Assembly: GCA_024305745.1 (NCBI GenBank)
Contig: JAHRBS010000010.1
Span: 3,417,501 to 3,481,500 of the forward strand
Direction of reading: 5' to 3'
Source of the DNA: Polyporus tsugae
Lineage: Eukaryota; Basidiomycota; Agaricomycetes; Polyporales; Polyporaceae
DNA: 64,000 nt
This document shows positions 31,944-50,193 of this stretch, piece by piece. The translations under genes and the position numbers were made by a program. Each line of letters begins with the position of its first letter. The first letter of the stretch is position 1. The notes under the pieces are model-generated. The model did not search any database and was not told the DNA's origin. It was given only the letters and a program-made list of their open reading frames with translations.

Positions 31944-33505
31944 TCACGCCAGAGTCCGTATGCGGATGCGCCGCATCCCGTGCATGAAGCCCTTCAACGA
32001 GCTCCGCCGTTTTTTCCTCTTCGCCTCCTCCGACTTCACAACCGTCAACGCAGCGTCCACGTCGACTCCCGCTGACTCCTGCGGGGGCGAGCTCGCATCC
32101 GAGTCGAGCGCGAGCTCCGGCACGACTGGCGACTCAACCTCTGCGTCAGCCGCGAACGTCTCGGGCGTGTCCGGGCCCGAGCTCTCCTCCCCGCTGCTGC
32201 TCCCGCTCCCGCTCCCATCACCCTCGCCCCCGCCCCCGCCCCTAGCTGATACCGAGTCGGGCGTGGCAGGGATAGGGCGCGGGGCAGTGACGGACCAAAT
32301 GTCGTCAAGCGAGTCGCTGAAGTGCGACGCGGTGGAGGTGTCGCGGTTGACGAGCGTCGCGGTTGCCGCCGCCGCAAGCGCGCGCGTGGAGAAGGAGAGG
32401 AACTGCGTCGAGAGCGTGGAGGGCAGCGCCAGGTCGAGCGGGCGCAGCTGCCCGGCGCTGTCGGGGACGAGAACGTTCGATGGCCGCTCCGTGAGAGGCG
32501 AGGCGGATACAAACTTCCTCGCGACGGACGCGGCGGAAGACGAGGGCACGGCGTCGGGATAGAACGTGTCGAGCGCCTCGATCGCGGTGCGGAGATCGGG
32601 GAGGGTGATGCGGCGCGCGGGGTCGAGCTCGAAGATGCGGCCGAGGATCTCGGCAGCCCCGGCGGAGATGGGGAGGTTCTGCTGGAGCCAGGCGGGGCCC
32701 GAGCGCAGGAAGAGGTAGAAGCCCTCGTCCGTCTTCGGCGACGCGACGTACCATGGGTTCCGGCCGCTGACCATGTTGCAGAGAATCGTGCCAAGGGCCC
32801 AGACGTCCGAGGGCCCGGTCAGGTAGGGAGTCTTCTCGTGGTAGATGCCCAGGCATTCTATAGAAAGAGCGGAGGTCAGCATATCATGGCTACGCGGCGA
32901 GGTGCGGTAAGGAAGGACGTACCTGGACTCATGTAAAAGGACGAGCCGCAGCCGAAGTTGGAGCTGCGCGTGTTCCGGGTCGAGAGCCCGAAGTCGGCGA
33001 GGTAGACGTGCTCGTCGCCCGGCGAGCAGAGGATGTTCTCCGGCTTGAGGTCGCGGTGGTACACACCGGCCTCGTGGCACGCGGCGAGCGCGTCGACGAG
33101 CTGAAGGACTGTGCGCTTGACGGCGGCGTCGTCATGCGCGTACGTCCCGCGATCCATGATCGCGGTGAAGAGGTCGCCGCCCGAGCAGAGGTCGAGCACG
33201 AGGAAGATGTAGAACTCCTCCTCGATCACAGCGTGGAGCGTGACGACGCCGGAGACGTCCGAGACGGCGCGGTGGTGCGCGATCTCGCGCTGCTGCTGGC
33301 GCGCGTAGTCGGAGCCGTCGGCGTGCCGCAGAAGACACTTGACGGCGTAGTAGGGCGCGCCGTGCGGGGTGGGCGCGAGGTCTTTGGCGAGGTAGACGAC
33401 GCCGTACGCCCCCGCGCTGATCTTCTCGACCATGCGGAGGTGGAAGGAGCCACGGGAGATGGTGAGGCCAGAGAACTCGGGGAGGATTGCACTCATCTGC
33501 ACCAT
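31944..33505 (-). CDS. Ran1/Pat1-like serine/threonine protein kinase
   Basis: Cytosolic or nuclear protein kinase of 498 residues; exons 32923-33505 and 31944-32857. The kinase domain (about residues 15-300) has the Gly loop ISAGAYGVVYLAKD, Lys in YYAVKCLL, catalytic loop YHRDLKPENIL, DFG in YLADFGLSTRN, and SDVWALGTILCNMVSGRNPW. The insert GCGSSFYMSPECLG in place of a typical APE block is seen in Ran1/Pat1, Vhs1 and Sks1 relatives, which control mating, meiosis and nutrient responses. The C-terminal 190 residues are Ser/Gly/acidic-rich and end in a basic RSSLKGFMHGMRRIRIR tail, probably regulatory. The start ATG has a good ACCATGG context; the next ATG is only three codons on. Confidence 0.88.
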
Positions 33506-34559
33506 GGTGGGTTACCGTCTGGTGGATGATGAAAACCAGATAGTAGTGTTGGATTTGCAAAGTTCAGAGGCAGACGATAAAACTTTGGGGGAGTGAGCTC
33601 AAAATGGTCCAAGTCCGAAGTGCTGAAAACTCACGCTTTATATACTGGCCAACTGCAGATCCTGGGGAATAGAAGTATCGAAGTGGACTGCAGAAGTGCG
33701 AGATAACTTGGCTCGGCTCAAGGAAGAAGGGTAGCGGTTGGCGGAAACTGCCAATGGGGGCGGAAGTGGACTGCGGGACTGCGACGCGGGCATTATATGT
33801 AGCTATCGTGGATCCGTGTCCCGCGCATTGTCCGAGAGAGGTCGAGGGCCGGATTAGTGGACACATTGGGACGGTGACCAAGCGCGGTGGTGTGCACGGC
33901 TGTCGGCATCCGAGAGAGGTCGAGGGTGGACTGGGATGGTGACCAAGCGCAGTGGTGTGGACGGCTGTCGGCATCCAAGGCGTTGAGTCAGTCTCGATCG
34001 TACTGACGTATGCTCGGCAGTTCCGCGGGTGGATCCGTGGCTGTGCCCGCCGGGTACGACTGTGCCAGTGGGGCCTGGCCAAGTTCCCCTCCACTCCGGA
34101 TCGAGGACTGCAGTCGCGATTTGTAAAGCGATGATCGCAATCCCCACCTCGGATACCTGTAAGGTGAGTGCGATATGAGTGTAGAAAGTCGCCTCCTTAT
34201 GACTTGGACCGTTGGAGCGCCTTTCAAAAGGTGGGGACCTCGACAGACGGTCTGACTAAGGATTTAAGCAGACAACTCCTGTCGGGCCGCTTCAGGAAAA
34301 CCGTCTGACTGTACAGCGCCACAGCCCGCACCCCGGTCGGGCACTCTACAGATCTATGCAAGATCGCCATCACCAAGACACGGCACGAATATCACTCGGG
34401 TGCGAGCGGCATGACTATCATCGTTGCAGTATCTATAAGCTTGTCCACTTGTAGTTGTCATACTGATCGCGACAAGCGTCAGAAATGCCGCATATAACAA
34501 TCGGGATTCCGAAGGCGTGTCCGCACCTGAAGATCGAAAATGAGACCACCTCCCCAGCG
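33506..34559. other. Intergenic with a tandem repeat
   Basis: About 1 kb between the kinase start and the HAM1 end. It holds the duplicated unit listed separately; no gene seen. Confidence 0.5.
33831..33973. repeat. Imperfect tandem duplication, 78 and 65 bp units
   Basis: Two adjacent units start TCCGAGAGAGGTCGAGGG and end GACGGTGACCAAGCGC..GGCTGTCGGCA with a few changes. The first unit has 13 extra bases. It lies upstream of the kinase start. Confidence 0.8.
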
Positions 34560-40403
<5,844 letters not shown>

Positions 40404-40688
40404 AAGAACCCGACGTTCACACAGATCGTAGCGATATCGTTGTGTTCTACAGATTCGGTTAGTGCTTGAGAGAAGAGAAGAATTCGAAGGGAAGTCTTCA
40501 ACCGGACAGTGCAGCGCATTTAGGTTTTTTTTTGTAGTAGAGGTTGTTCGTGTGTTGCTTTATCGTACTTTTCAGCACCTATAGTCCAGTATATATTCGT
40601 ACATCTCGTCCTTGTTACCCAGTACCCTACTGTGCTTTGTTAGATATTCATTTACAACTAGTGGTCGTATCCCACGTATGGGGGACGC

Positions 40689-40710
40689 ATATATATATAT
40701 ATATATATAT
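40689..40710. repeat. (AT)11 microsatellite
   Basis: Eleven uninterrupted AT units. Confidence 0.9.
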
Positions 40711-41507
40711 GTATGTACATCGAGCTCTGTGCTGCTTGCAATTGAGAAACATAAGCATCGGGCTTGTGTCCTGAACGTACTTGTGGTTTGCGACGAGACC
40801 GTGAACGACACCAGCTAGCAGTTCAGTAGTACTCAGTATCGGTGCGTGCGCCAGATACCAACCAAGCAAAGTTTCGAAATTCGAAATGCTTCTGCCGATC
40901 GCGAACTGACAGCCTTGCAATTATTGACAGGCCGTCACAACTGCCGCTAGCCCGTTGCGCGATCGAGAGTCGAGACGCCGCACACAGTAAGTACCACCTT
41001 GGCTTCTGATCAACAGGAGGATTCCCTCAAACCGTTCAAAATATTCAGTCAGCCCCGTATACGTATACGATACGCATGGCACATGATTTGATACTCGCCA
41101 CAAAAACGCAACATCTTCCTGCAATCCTCTCAGCATGAGCCAGAAATATAACATGCGACCCCTCAAAAGAGAGACCCAGAAGCGAGTCGACGTCTAATCG
41201 CTATCGCGACCGTTGGAGACGTTCAGACGTTCAGACAGTACAAGACGGCACACGCTTGCGCGAATATGTACGTATACGCAAGACCAGATATATCGATATC
41301 GAGACAACGTCCACGTGGAACCAAGCTAGGAGCAAAAATTGACAAGCCCGGAACCCCAGAAGGTGTGTGCGACGCAGGACAAGAAGACCCGAGAATACGA
41401 ACGTCGGCACCAAGTGATGAGCTGGCCGAGAAACGCCTACCTGGCCCCCTGATCCCGAAGAAATGGGCGGGCCGCGAGCGGATGGGCAGGAGGGCGGGGG
41501 AGGAGGC

Positions 41508-41529
41508 GGGGGGGGGGGGGGGGGGGGGG
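41508..41529. repeat. G22 homopolymer in a G-rich tract
   Basis: A run of 22 G preceded by further G triplets (from about 41484), able to form G-quadruplexes; length may be unreliable as sequenced. Confidence 0.85.
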
Positions 41530-42230
41530 ACAGCGGTCTATGGATGTAAAAAGTACAATGTGCGCGTGTTGAGTGTGGGGAGGGATGGGATATATGTAAT
41601 GTGAAACGGGTAACAAACAGGGCGAAGAACGAGATGGGATAACAGGGTGAGAGGAAAGCACAGCAATGGCGACGAACAGACCAGACGGGGATGGGAGGTC
41701 GGGGCAGGTGGGGGGGTTCGGGAACGCGAGGCGATGAAGCGGAACGGGATAAGCCAGACGAGACCGGGGCCACAATCCATAGGCGATGCGAAGGGTATGT
41801 ATTTACATTCGGACTTGCGCGTGGTGGGTTGCTTCGAGATGCGGGTTACGTGTTTGGTTGTATGCTACGAGGTATGGGGGTCGTGAAATGCGAGTATACA
41901 GATGTTGGATGTGGGCAATGCACAACGAAGGGGTACCGAAGGGGGGTACTGCCGGGTCGTGCGAAATGAATGTTGGTACAACGCGGGGAAGGCATGGGTA
42001 AAGGCGGGGCATGTAGGTCATGTCGTGTCGTGTCATGATCATAGCTTCATGTAGTGGGCATAGCAGATGGCGTAACTTCCTAATCGCATGTGAGAGGGGA
42101 GGGTGGAGGGGAAGGGTGCTGTAGAACAGAAACCCATCAACGGCGCAGGCGTTGCGTACAGAAGAGAAGCACAACGCACCGGCCGCTGAACACGGAGATG
42201 AACAAAACACAGGACACATGAGCGCACGGA

Positions 42231-43742
42231 TCACGAGTCGCCGGCGAGCGCAGCGCGCCTCAGCGCGCCTTGCGTGACGTTCACGCCCATGCAATCCTCA
42301 AACCACACCCCGCGCTCCGCACACCTTGCGACGACCTTCTTCCAGAACTGCAGCACGCGCGCACTCGGGTGCACGGTGCGCATCTGGTGGCTCTCCGCGC
42401 TCAGGTCGCGCACGAAGCGCAGGCTCGGGAACGCGTCGCTACGAAGCAGCGACGAGATCTGCTCCGACAGCAGAAAGTACGGCGTCGCGGCGTCGAGCGA
42501 GTCGTACGACGCGTTCATGTCGAACCGGAGCGGGGACCATGACGGGATCGGGTCTGCGAGCAGGCGTGTGTTTATGTCGCGGATGCCGATCAGCTCGATG
42601 CGCGGGTGCGCTGGGAGGAGGATGTGCGGCGCGATCCAGTCGGGGCTCTGCCAATGCCACTCGGCATCGGCAGAGCAGATGAACTCGCGGAGGTTCGGGC
42701 ACCAATCTGCGAGCGGGACGGGCGGCTGCTCGTGTTGCTGGTTCTGCTGCTGGAGCGCGACAAGGTGCTGCGGGATGGTGAGGTAGTACTCTTCGATGAG
42801 GGACGAAGAGTGGCCGAGCTCGAGCTGGTTGAGCTTGCGGCCGTGCGCTTGGAAGAAGCGCGAGAAGCCGTCGCCGGTGTAGCTAAAGTCCGAAGAGAGC
42901 ACGGACAGATTGGTGAGTGTGGGCATCTCCCAGGACGCCAAGACGGCGAACATGTTGTTATCGAGGGATACCTTGAGCGCGCGCAGAGATGGCAAGTGAA
43001 CGTTCATCTGCAGGTGGTCGAAGTTGCCAGTTGTGGAAGTGTGATTGAAGCCGGAAAGATGCGTGGCGCGTGACGATAGCTCGAGATATTCGAGACGGGT
43101 GGTAACATTGGTGACGAGTGGTGCCATCCGGAGCTCGAATGGTACGTCGTCGTAGCTGGTCCAACTGAGTCGTCTGATCTTGGGCTGAGCGACGAGCTTG
43201 AGAATCTCCTCTGGACTACAACGGGGATCGGGGGAATCCTCGAGGATGTTACGTTGTACGGAATGGTGGTCCGAGTAGATAGCCAATTGGGGGGAGTAGT
43301 CGAGAATAGTCCGGAGGTCGGCGGGAGCGCAGCGCTCGAACGCCGGGGTCTCGATGTGGAGTCGTCGAATGAATTTGCCACTGGATGCGAAGTTGGCGAC
43401 GTACTCCATGAGGAGGGTGCGAGCCAGGGATTTAGCCTGTGCTGCGCGGGATATCCAGACGAACTCGTAGAGGAAGCTGCGGGTGAGTGCATTCCACTGG
43501 GAGGAGACCAGTGAAAGATTCGTCTTCGTGGCCATGCAGGCACGGTATGTGGCGAGTTGGTTGGAGGGTGACTCAAGGAATGAGAGTTCTTGCGAGGTGT
43601 CCAGCGGGTCATGGTGGAAGAGGCAGGCATGCTGTATGATGAGACCCCAGAGCTCGGGCGGGATGTGAGGTAGGCGGACGGGTTCGGAGCTGTGTGGTTT
43701 CGTTCGGCGGCTATTGGGGAGTGTCAGCGAAACTGGGTACAA
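42231..43742 (-). CDS. F-box-like protein with degenerate leucine-rich repeats
   Basis: 503 residues in one exon. Residues 25-110 have LPHIPPELWGLIIQHACLF, then TNLSLVSSQWNALTRSFLYEFVWIS, the usual F-box layout in basidiomycetes. It is followed by leucine-rich stretches (RRLHIETPAF, LEYLELSSRATHLSG, LPSLRALKVSLDNNMFAVL, LTNLSVLSSDFSYTG, LNQLELGHSSSLIEEY) and a C-terminal AERGVWFEDCMGVNVTQG. Probably an SCF adaptor; target unknown. The true start may lie downstream if the first residues belong to a leader, because no intron is visible and the first 20 residues are poorly biased. Confidence 0.75.
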   Translation of the reverse strand: MYPVSLTLPNSRRTKPHSSEPVRLPHIPPELWGLIIQHACLFHHDPLDTSQELSFLESPSNQLATYRACMATKTNLSLVSSQWNALTRSFLYEFVWISRAAQAKSLARTLLMEYVANFASSGKFIRRLHIETPAFERCAPADLRTILDYSPQLAIYSDHHSVQRNILEDSPDPRCSPEEILKLVAQPKIRRLSWTSYDDVPFELRMAPLVTNVTTRLEYLELSSRATHLSGFNHTSTTGNFDHLQMNVHLPSLRALKVSLDNNMFAVLASWEMPTLTNLSVLSSDFSYTGDGFSRFFQAHGRKLNQLELGHSSSLIEEYYLTIPQHLVALQQQNQQHEQPPVPLADWCPNLREFICSADAEWHWQSPDWIAPHILLPAHPRIELIGIRDINTRLLADPIPSWSPLRFDMNASYDSLDAATPYFLLSEQISSLLRSDAFPSLRFVRDLSAESHQMRTVHPSARVLQFWKKVVARCAERGVWFEDCMGVNVTQGALRRAALAGDS

Positions 43743-46700
43743 ACAGATAGATAAAAAGGAGAACGGGCGACTGGGATAACGAGCGAGCCCTGCAACGGAC
43801 GGGGTTAGGACGACATGGAAGGAGGCGCCACATTGATGCTGGATTCACACGGGGTGTCCAGCAACCCAGAGAGCCCACGTCGCCTGGATTCGATCCAGCT
43901 CGCTGTACACTACTATGCGACATAGCCCGGCATGCCTGCTTGGTCCAGGTAAGGGATATAAGGAAAGAGAGGAAGGGGAAGAGAGGGTAACAGGAGACTA
44001 ACAGAAGGGACACGCACAATCTGGAACGAAACTTGGCGGACAAGACGCGAACGCTGAGCTTGTTACGGAGGGATATGGAGGAATCCCGAGGATTGAGGAG
44101 GCTTGAGATGAGCATGGCGGAGTTGTCGCTGGGGCGGGAGGGGCGAGGGAGGGGGAATAGGCCGGACGTGTGGACGGTTGGGAAGACGAGTGGGAGGCGA
44201 GGGAGACGGTCAAAAAGGTTGCCCGGCGCCTCGCCTTCCCCGCGCAAACGCCCGACGGGAGAGGGCTCCGTGGCTGCTTTTGGGCAAGTCAGCCCCAGCG
44301 AGGACTGGTTTAGTATTTACACTGCACAACCTCCCAGCCGGCTCCCTCTCTCTATCGCTCTCAGCGATCTCCTGCCATGTCCTCCTCTCCACCCTCCCAC
44401 CAAACTCCACTCCGTTTACCACGTCCCCCACCCAGACCCGCTCGAATGCCCCCGACCACCAAGGCTGTGCCCATCGACCTCTGCCTTTGATTGTCAGATG
44501 ACCAGCAGTGCCCTCGTCCCGCTCCCAAACGCTTCTTACCCGCAGCGCTCGTCCATCACACCTCAAAATCAGTTGGAAGCCCCGCCTAACAAACGTGCAC
44601 TCTTTCCGGGCCCACTGTCTCAACTCCGCGCCGCTCCTCCTCCTCTGTCGAAATTGCTTCCCATCAGACCGCTGGCCGCAGCGAACGCTCTTCATCGGCC
44701 CCGCGCCTGAATAGAACGTCCCCTCCGCCCCAACACTACTCACCCGACCAGCCCCGGCGCTCTTCGGCCCACACTTCGTCCGATGTGGTCGGCCTCGACC
44801 GCCCACGCCCAACGCCGCAAAGTCCGCCAGCTTCTCGCCCCATCTTGCTCCGCCTCCACCAAATCTAGCACTTAATTCGAGAGATGGACTTACGATAGTG
44901 CAGACTGTTGACCAAATCAGGTCTATGAACGTGAACGCTTTGGCGTTACTACATGTATATGTGAGAGACTTCGTGTGATACCAGTCTTTCATCTGAATCG
45001 CGCTGATTTCCCCACCTCTGCATGCATCAGTCTACACCATCCCAATGTGTCATCATGCTTGCGTGATTCTCTAAACGGTTCGCGGGTGCTATCCGAGCGA
45101 CGAGCGAGGTGAGTACACTTCCGCGCCGTCCTGATCCCGCTGCCTCCATCGCATGTACTCGAGCTCACCTCGCCGTAATAGGACGGTATGGAAATATCCC
45201 ACTTGTATTCAATCGGCGTGCCTTCGTCCGCAGCCCTCGAAGCCCCGCGGACATGGGTAGTCCCAGCGTCCCTAAATGCTCCCCCACGTCCGTCGTGCAA
45301 GAAAACGGCCCGCGGACGCTCCTCCGTCTATTCATACTGAGGGCTCCGAGGGCCGAAGTATTTATGCACTGCGCATTCCCAGCGCCGGCACTGCCGTAAC
45401 GGCGTCTGATCGTGAGTGCCCTCTTCAAGTCCAGCGACTCCTCAATTCGGAACAGCACTAACGACTTCCTTCTCCAGCTCACGATCCGCTTCACAATCTG
45501 CGGAGCGGGTCCAACCGACGCGTCCTCCATCGCGCGCGGCGTACGCCTCCGCCGCTGTCCATCGGACCCACGTTGTCCATGTACGTCATTGTTGCCCCGC
45601 ACACTGGCAATGGGGGTGCCATTGGCCGCCAGCCCTGCCTTGGCCTCTCTCTCCAGTAGGCCTTAGAGAACGCGCACGACAGGCATGACGACACCTTCCT
45701 GCTCCAGGTCCTTGCCTCGCGAGACGCCTCGGCCGCCTGCACATATGTAGATCCGCGTCGATTCCGCGACGATCCAGTAGGCTTGCCTTAGCGCTGCTAC
45801 GCGCCATCTCTAAATGGACTGGCAGCCCAGTGGGATTCCCTGGTCCTCCCGATCTACGGTGCTATGTTATTGTTATCGCACAAGTGCGGCAAAGTGCAAA
45901 GAGGGATGACCAGCGGGAGCCAAGCGCTGGCAGCAGAGGGACGCGGAAGCTTGCCACGGGGAATGACGATTCCCTGGCCACCCATCTTTATGAAAGTCAC
46001 AGACCGCGTCGCTCTCCGCCGAAACTCCGACCAGGACGAGGACCTTTAGGACCCTAACGCACTCCAGCGGCCTCCCCTGCTCGCTACGCTACGTACACCC
46101 CCTTGCCAGTGTCTATCACAAGGTCGTCTTCCTCCTGAGTCCGACCCGCCGCATTCAAAGTCGGATAAGAGGCCGCCCTTCCTTCCGCCATCTTTCCGGC
46201 CGAGCGTTCGGCCTGGCCACTGTTCGCTCGCCAATGTATACAAAGGCGCATCGCTTTTCCTCCGTTTGTCAGCGTCCGGCAAAACGAGTGATATTCATAG
46301 CACCGGCATGTCATACCAGGCTAGATGCCGTATCGGTACTTATGCTTGCAAGGCAAACGACGTGTCATCAATTCGCCGCCATATCGACGACTGAACTTGT
46401 AGTGGACGATCCCCAATGCGGTTGAACGGCTCTCGGCCGTTCCACGTCCGCACAAACAAGAGAGCACAGGGTGCGCTATTCTTGTCGACGCTGGCCTCTC
46501 GTACCGCAGAGTCTGACAGCCTGTGGGCTCTTGATGACAGGTCCTATGGTCCTCGGTACCGCAGCCTACCTATTGCTCCCTCGATACATCCCGAAGACGT
46601 CCCGAAGCCACATGCAGATCCAGTCCTTTTTTTCGTTACACAACCATTGGTCTCTCGATGTCGTACACGGCGCATGCGGGGCCACCTATGTACGCACATT

Positions 46701-47357
46701 GCCCTCATTTATTAGGCGTATCCGTGGTAGACCCACATTGCCACAATGACCTTCCCGTCCACTGACGTATGCATACGTCTTATATCATAGAACAAACGTC
46801 CACTAGCAATATGCGCGCCCCGCGCGCCCACGTGCGCATCAAACTGTCGGTGCAACGGAAGCTTAAAGCTCTAAACATCGGATATACATAGCGAGGATAT
46901 CCCGACGCGCGCAGCCCCGAGACCCTCTTCGCCCGTTCTTGCTCGTCACCCTGCAGCAACGGCAGCGTAGCTCCCATCGCGCGTCGGATATTCAGCGGAT
47001 GCTGGGTTAGCTCATCCACCCGTCGTAGAATGGGCCCCACACCTGGTGCCAGGTACGCGATCTCATCGACGGCCGTCGTGAGCGCGTTCGAACCAATCGC
47101 GGCGAGCCGTGCAGCGGAGAGCATACTGCAGTGCATGAATCATGACGCGGAAGAAGCCATAGCGGCATCGCGAGTCAAGGCACGACGGTCGTCAAGCTTG
47201 CGCACATGCTCTCGACTCGGGGCTCGGGCCTCGAGCCCTGAGGCATTTGGGGGATGATGCGCTCGGAATACCTGCACGCGAGGTATAAAGACCCATGGGC
47301 GAAGCTCCTGGGACAGCAAGCTCACAAGCTACCTACTCACAGCAAAATCTCTCAAGG
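43743..47357. other. Gene-poor stretch of 3.6 kb
   Basis: Several open frames over 150 codons exist (44033-44710 plus, 44210-44992 minus), but they overlap on opposite strands, are rich in Arg/Ser/Pro and show no family motif. Around 45400-45800 minus, patches such as VQAAEASREARTLEQEG-like text in shifting frames may be a dead gene, but I cannot name it. The ORF 46780-47136 minus is unrecognised. Confidence 0.35.
47284..47289 (+). promoter_or_regulatory. TATA box of the AA9 gene
   Basis: TATAAA 74 bases before the ATG at 47358. Confidence 0.6.
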
Positions 47358-48840
47358 ATGTTCGCGTTCGCCACCCTCGTCGCCCTCGCCTCTGCGGCGC
47401 TCCCCAGGGTCCTCGCACACGGTGGTGTGCTCTCGTACGAGATCGAGGGCGCGATCGTCCAGGGCTGGCAGGTGAGTGCGACGCGCTTCGCAGTCCGCCT
47501 TCCTTGCTCCACGATTCCTCTTCCCCAGGGGATCGTGTTCTTGGAATTGAATTTCGATTCGAACCTGACGCGTCTCCTTCTCTAGCCTTACAACTCGCCC
47601 GTCGGCCAGACCACCATCCAGCGTCCGTGGTCTTCCTAGTGCGTATCCATGCCTCTTTTGTTTTCCGAAGATGCGGCGAAGCTCACCGCGCTCTTACCTT
47701 GGCACAGCAACCCGATCACTGTCCCGACGGACCCGACGATTGCCTGCAACGACGACGGCACGTCCGGCGCACTCCAGCTCACTGCGAACGCGAAGGCGGG
47801 CGACGCGATCACTGCGTACTGGAACCAGGTCTGGCCGCACGCCTTCGGCCCCATGGTACGCGCCGTTCTCCCAAGTCTGTCGTCAGCCGATCCTACAGCA
47901 ACTGACCATCCTGCTTCCTTCTACCCACCAACCAACCCTTGAACCCAAATACAGTTGACCTACCTCGCCCAATGCCCCGGCTCGACCTGCACGGGGGTGA
48001 ACGCGGCCACGCTGTCGTGGTTCAAGATCGACGAGGCCGGGCTGCTGAGCGGCACGATCGGCGACGGGTACTGGGGCTCGGGCAAGATGATCGACCAGAA
48101 CTCGTCGTGGACGACGACGATCCCGTCGACGGTCCCCTCGGGCAACTACCTCATCCGCTTCGAGACGATCGCGCTGCACTCGCTCCCCGCGCAGTTCTAC
48201 CCCGAGTGCGCGCAGATCAACATCTCCGGCGGCGGATCGCGCCAGCCCACCACGGACGAGCTCGTGAGCTTCCCTGGGGCGTACCAGGCAACTGACCCCG
48301 GCTGTGCGTAGTTTTTGCTCCTCGTGCGATTTGGGTATATATATGGGGGACGGGGTGCTGATGGGTGCGCGATACACGCATTACAGTGACTGTTAACCTC
48401 TACACGAACGAGGCCCTCACCGAGACGACCTACGTCATCCCCGGACCCCCTCTCTACGGCAGCGGCAGCGGCACGGCCGCCCCCTCCCCTACTGTGCGTC
48501 CAGCTTACCTTCCTATCATACCCGACTGGCACGCAAGGGCTGACTCGATCGTATCGGATATGTAGACCGCACCCTCGAGCCCCTCGGCGACGAGCGTGCC
48601 CTCGAGCCCCTCGAAGACAAGCGCGGCGGCGCCGACGAGCACCGCGGTTGCGGGTACCGTCGCGGAGTACGGCCAGTGCGGCGGGTCAGGGTTCACCGGC
48701 GCGACCGTATGCATCGCGCCTTACACTTGCACGGCGCTCAACGGTGCGTCTCTCGCCCTTCCCTCTCTCTCTCTCTCTTTCTTGTCTCCGTTCCACGCTG
48801 ACGGTCGACGTCCGCAGACTACTACTCCCAATGCTTGTGA
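47358..48840 (+). CDS. AA9 lytic polysaccharide monooxygenase with CBM1
   Basis: Secreted copper enzyme that oxidatively cleaves cellulose. 323 residues, seven exons: 47358-47471, 47586-47638, 47708-47855, 47955-48303, 48387-48493, 48566-48743, 48818-48840. The signal peptide MFAFATLVALASAALPRVLA is followed by His, the N-terminal copper ligand of the histidine brace (HGGVLSYEIEG). The second His is in WPHAFGPMLTYLAQC; the axial Tyr and its Gln partner are in LPAQFYPECAQI. After IPGPPLY comes a Ser/Thr/Pro/Ala linker. A C-terminal fungal CBM1 cellulose-binding module follows: YGQCGGSGFTGATVC...CTALNDYYSQC. All catalytic residues are present. The last exon has 23 bases. Confidence 0.93.
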
Positions 48841-50193
48841 TCCACCCACCGTCGCATCCGCACAGTCAATGGCAACACAACCACCACGATTATCACCATT
48901 ATAATCCTCCGCCGCCTTATCTTCATCATCATCATTATCACCCGCCGCACGCTCAAAGTTCGACTCGGAAGAAGTTCAAGCACGGCTGGTCGCGATACGA
49001 CGACCGGGCGAAGTCGCTCGGGGGGAGTATGGCGGTCAGCGTGTTGTTTTGGGTCCTGTATTCCCGTAGGTTCCATTCCGGTGGTCTGCACGTCTAGGAA
49101 ATTTTCATTCGCAATCGTACATGCATCCTTCGTTCGCTCGATCTCGGCTGGATTTGCCAGAGTCTCCCTGTGGGCCGCTGACAGGACGTGCCTGCCTGTT
49201 GAGAGTTACTAGTCGGCTGACGGCCAGCATACTTATACTACTTACCCGATCCGAGCGTCACCGGACGATGAAGTTGGAGGAGCTTATGAAGCCGCGACAA
49301 ATCCTCGAGCGTCCCTACGTAAACATGCTCGCGTGGGGAAGCATCGTACTCAATTGCTCACGCGAGCCTATTAGTCCTCAAAGACCCAATACTCAATTGG
49401 CCGGGGAAAGTGGGTCTTGGCCTCGCCTGTAAGTATTTGGCGGCTTGTCGTAGGGTCGATCCTCCGATCGTCGCCTGGCGGATTGGCAGCCAATCGGGCA
49501 CGGTACTTTATCCTCGGAACTTCATGCACAGGCACGGTGAAGCGTATGATCTATCCGCCTGTGTAGGCTCGCTGTGGCATCTCATAAGACTCATGTGTCC
49601 GTGTGCGCACTGAAGCCCACAACATGTATGTATGACGAAGACCAACATCATAGGTGTCTCGTCACTGATGTCTTCCAGGGAAATAATACATCGATACCGC
49701 AACGATTGGACCGGGGCTCGCGGTGCCTCGACGGCTTGGAGCAGCAGTGCACACGGCCTATGTCACATAAGCGTTTTGTATTCGGGATGCTGATATAACA
49801 AATTAATTGTGGTTCGCACGAGCTCCTCACGTAAGGTGCTTCTGTCCCCTTCAGATGATGCCGTTTGACTAACAGCTGACTATTGCGGTCAAAGGCGAGG
49901 CTTTCTATACCCACTTCCCCACCCAGCCGTAGACCTTCGGTGTTATGCTTATGCTTGGGGGAGGGCGCCCGCTGGTGTAGACACATGCCACGCCCGTGCA
50001 CTGCAGTTGAGAGAGGTTCTACATCAGTGTGCGAGCGCACGAGGCGAGAGAACTCTCGGCTACTGCCTCCATATAAACGGAGCCAGTAACGGCTAGATCC
50101 CCCAGCACCTCTTCTCCCCTTCGATCCTTTCCGTCATTCACACAGGCCAACCGTTCAGACTAGCATCACACACCTCTCAATCGCTATTCCACC
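48841..50193. other. Intergenic
   Basis: No gene seen in about 1.35 kb. Confidence 0.5.

Larger units (their letters stand above)
40404..42230. other. Intergenic with microsatellites
   Basis: About 1.8 kb between SMC5 and the 3' end of the F-box gene. It contains an AT microsatellite and a G22 run; no gene seen. Confidence 0.5.

Noticed and set aside
32045..33529. Several long frames on both strands across the kinase
   Set aside because: Shadows of the kinase gene; no independent motif.
43850..43915. tRNA-like B-box GGATTCGATCC
   Set aside because: No matching acceptor stem or D-arm upstream.
44033..44992. Two overlapping open frames over 220 codons on opposite strands
   Set aside because: Arg/Ser/Pro-rich, no motif, mutual overlap, no splice or promoter support; typical chance frames in GC-rich DNA.
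46780..47136. 118-codon minus-strand frame starting MHCSMLSAARLAAIG
   Set aside because: No recognisable family, no splice partners and weak codon bias; left unannotated.
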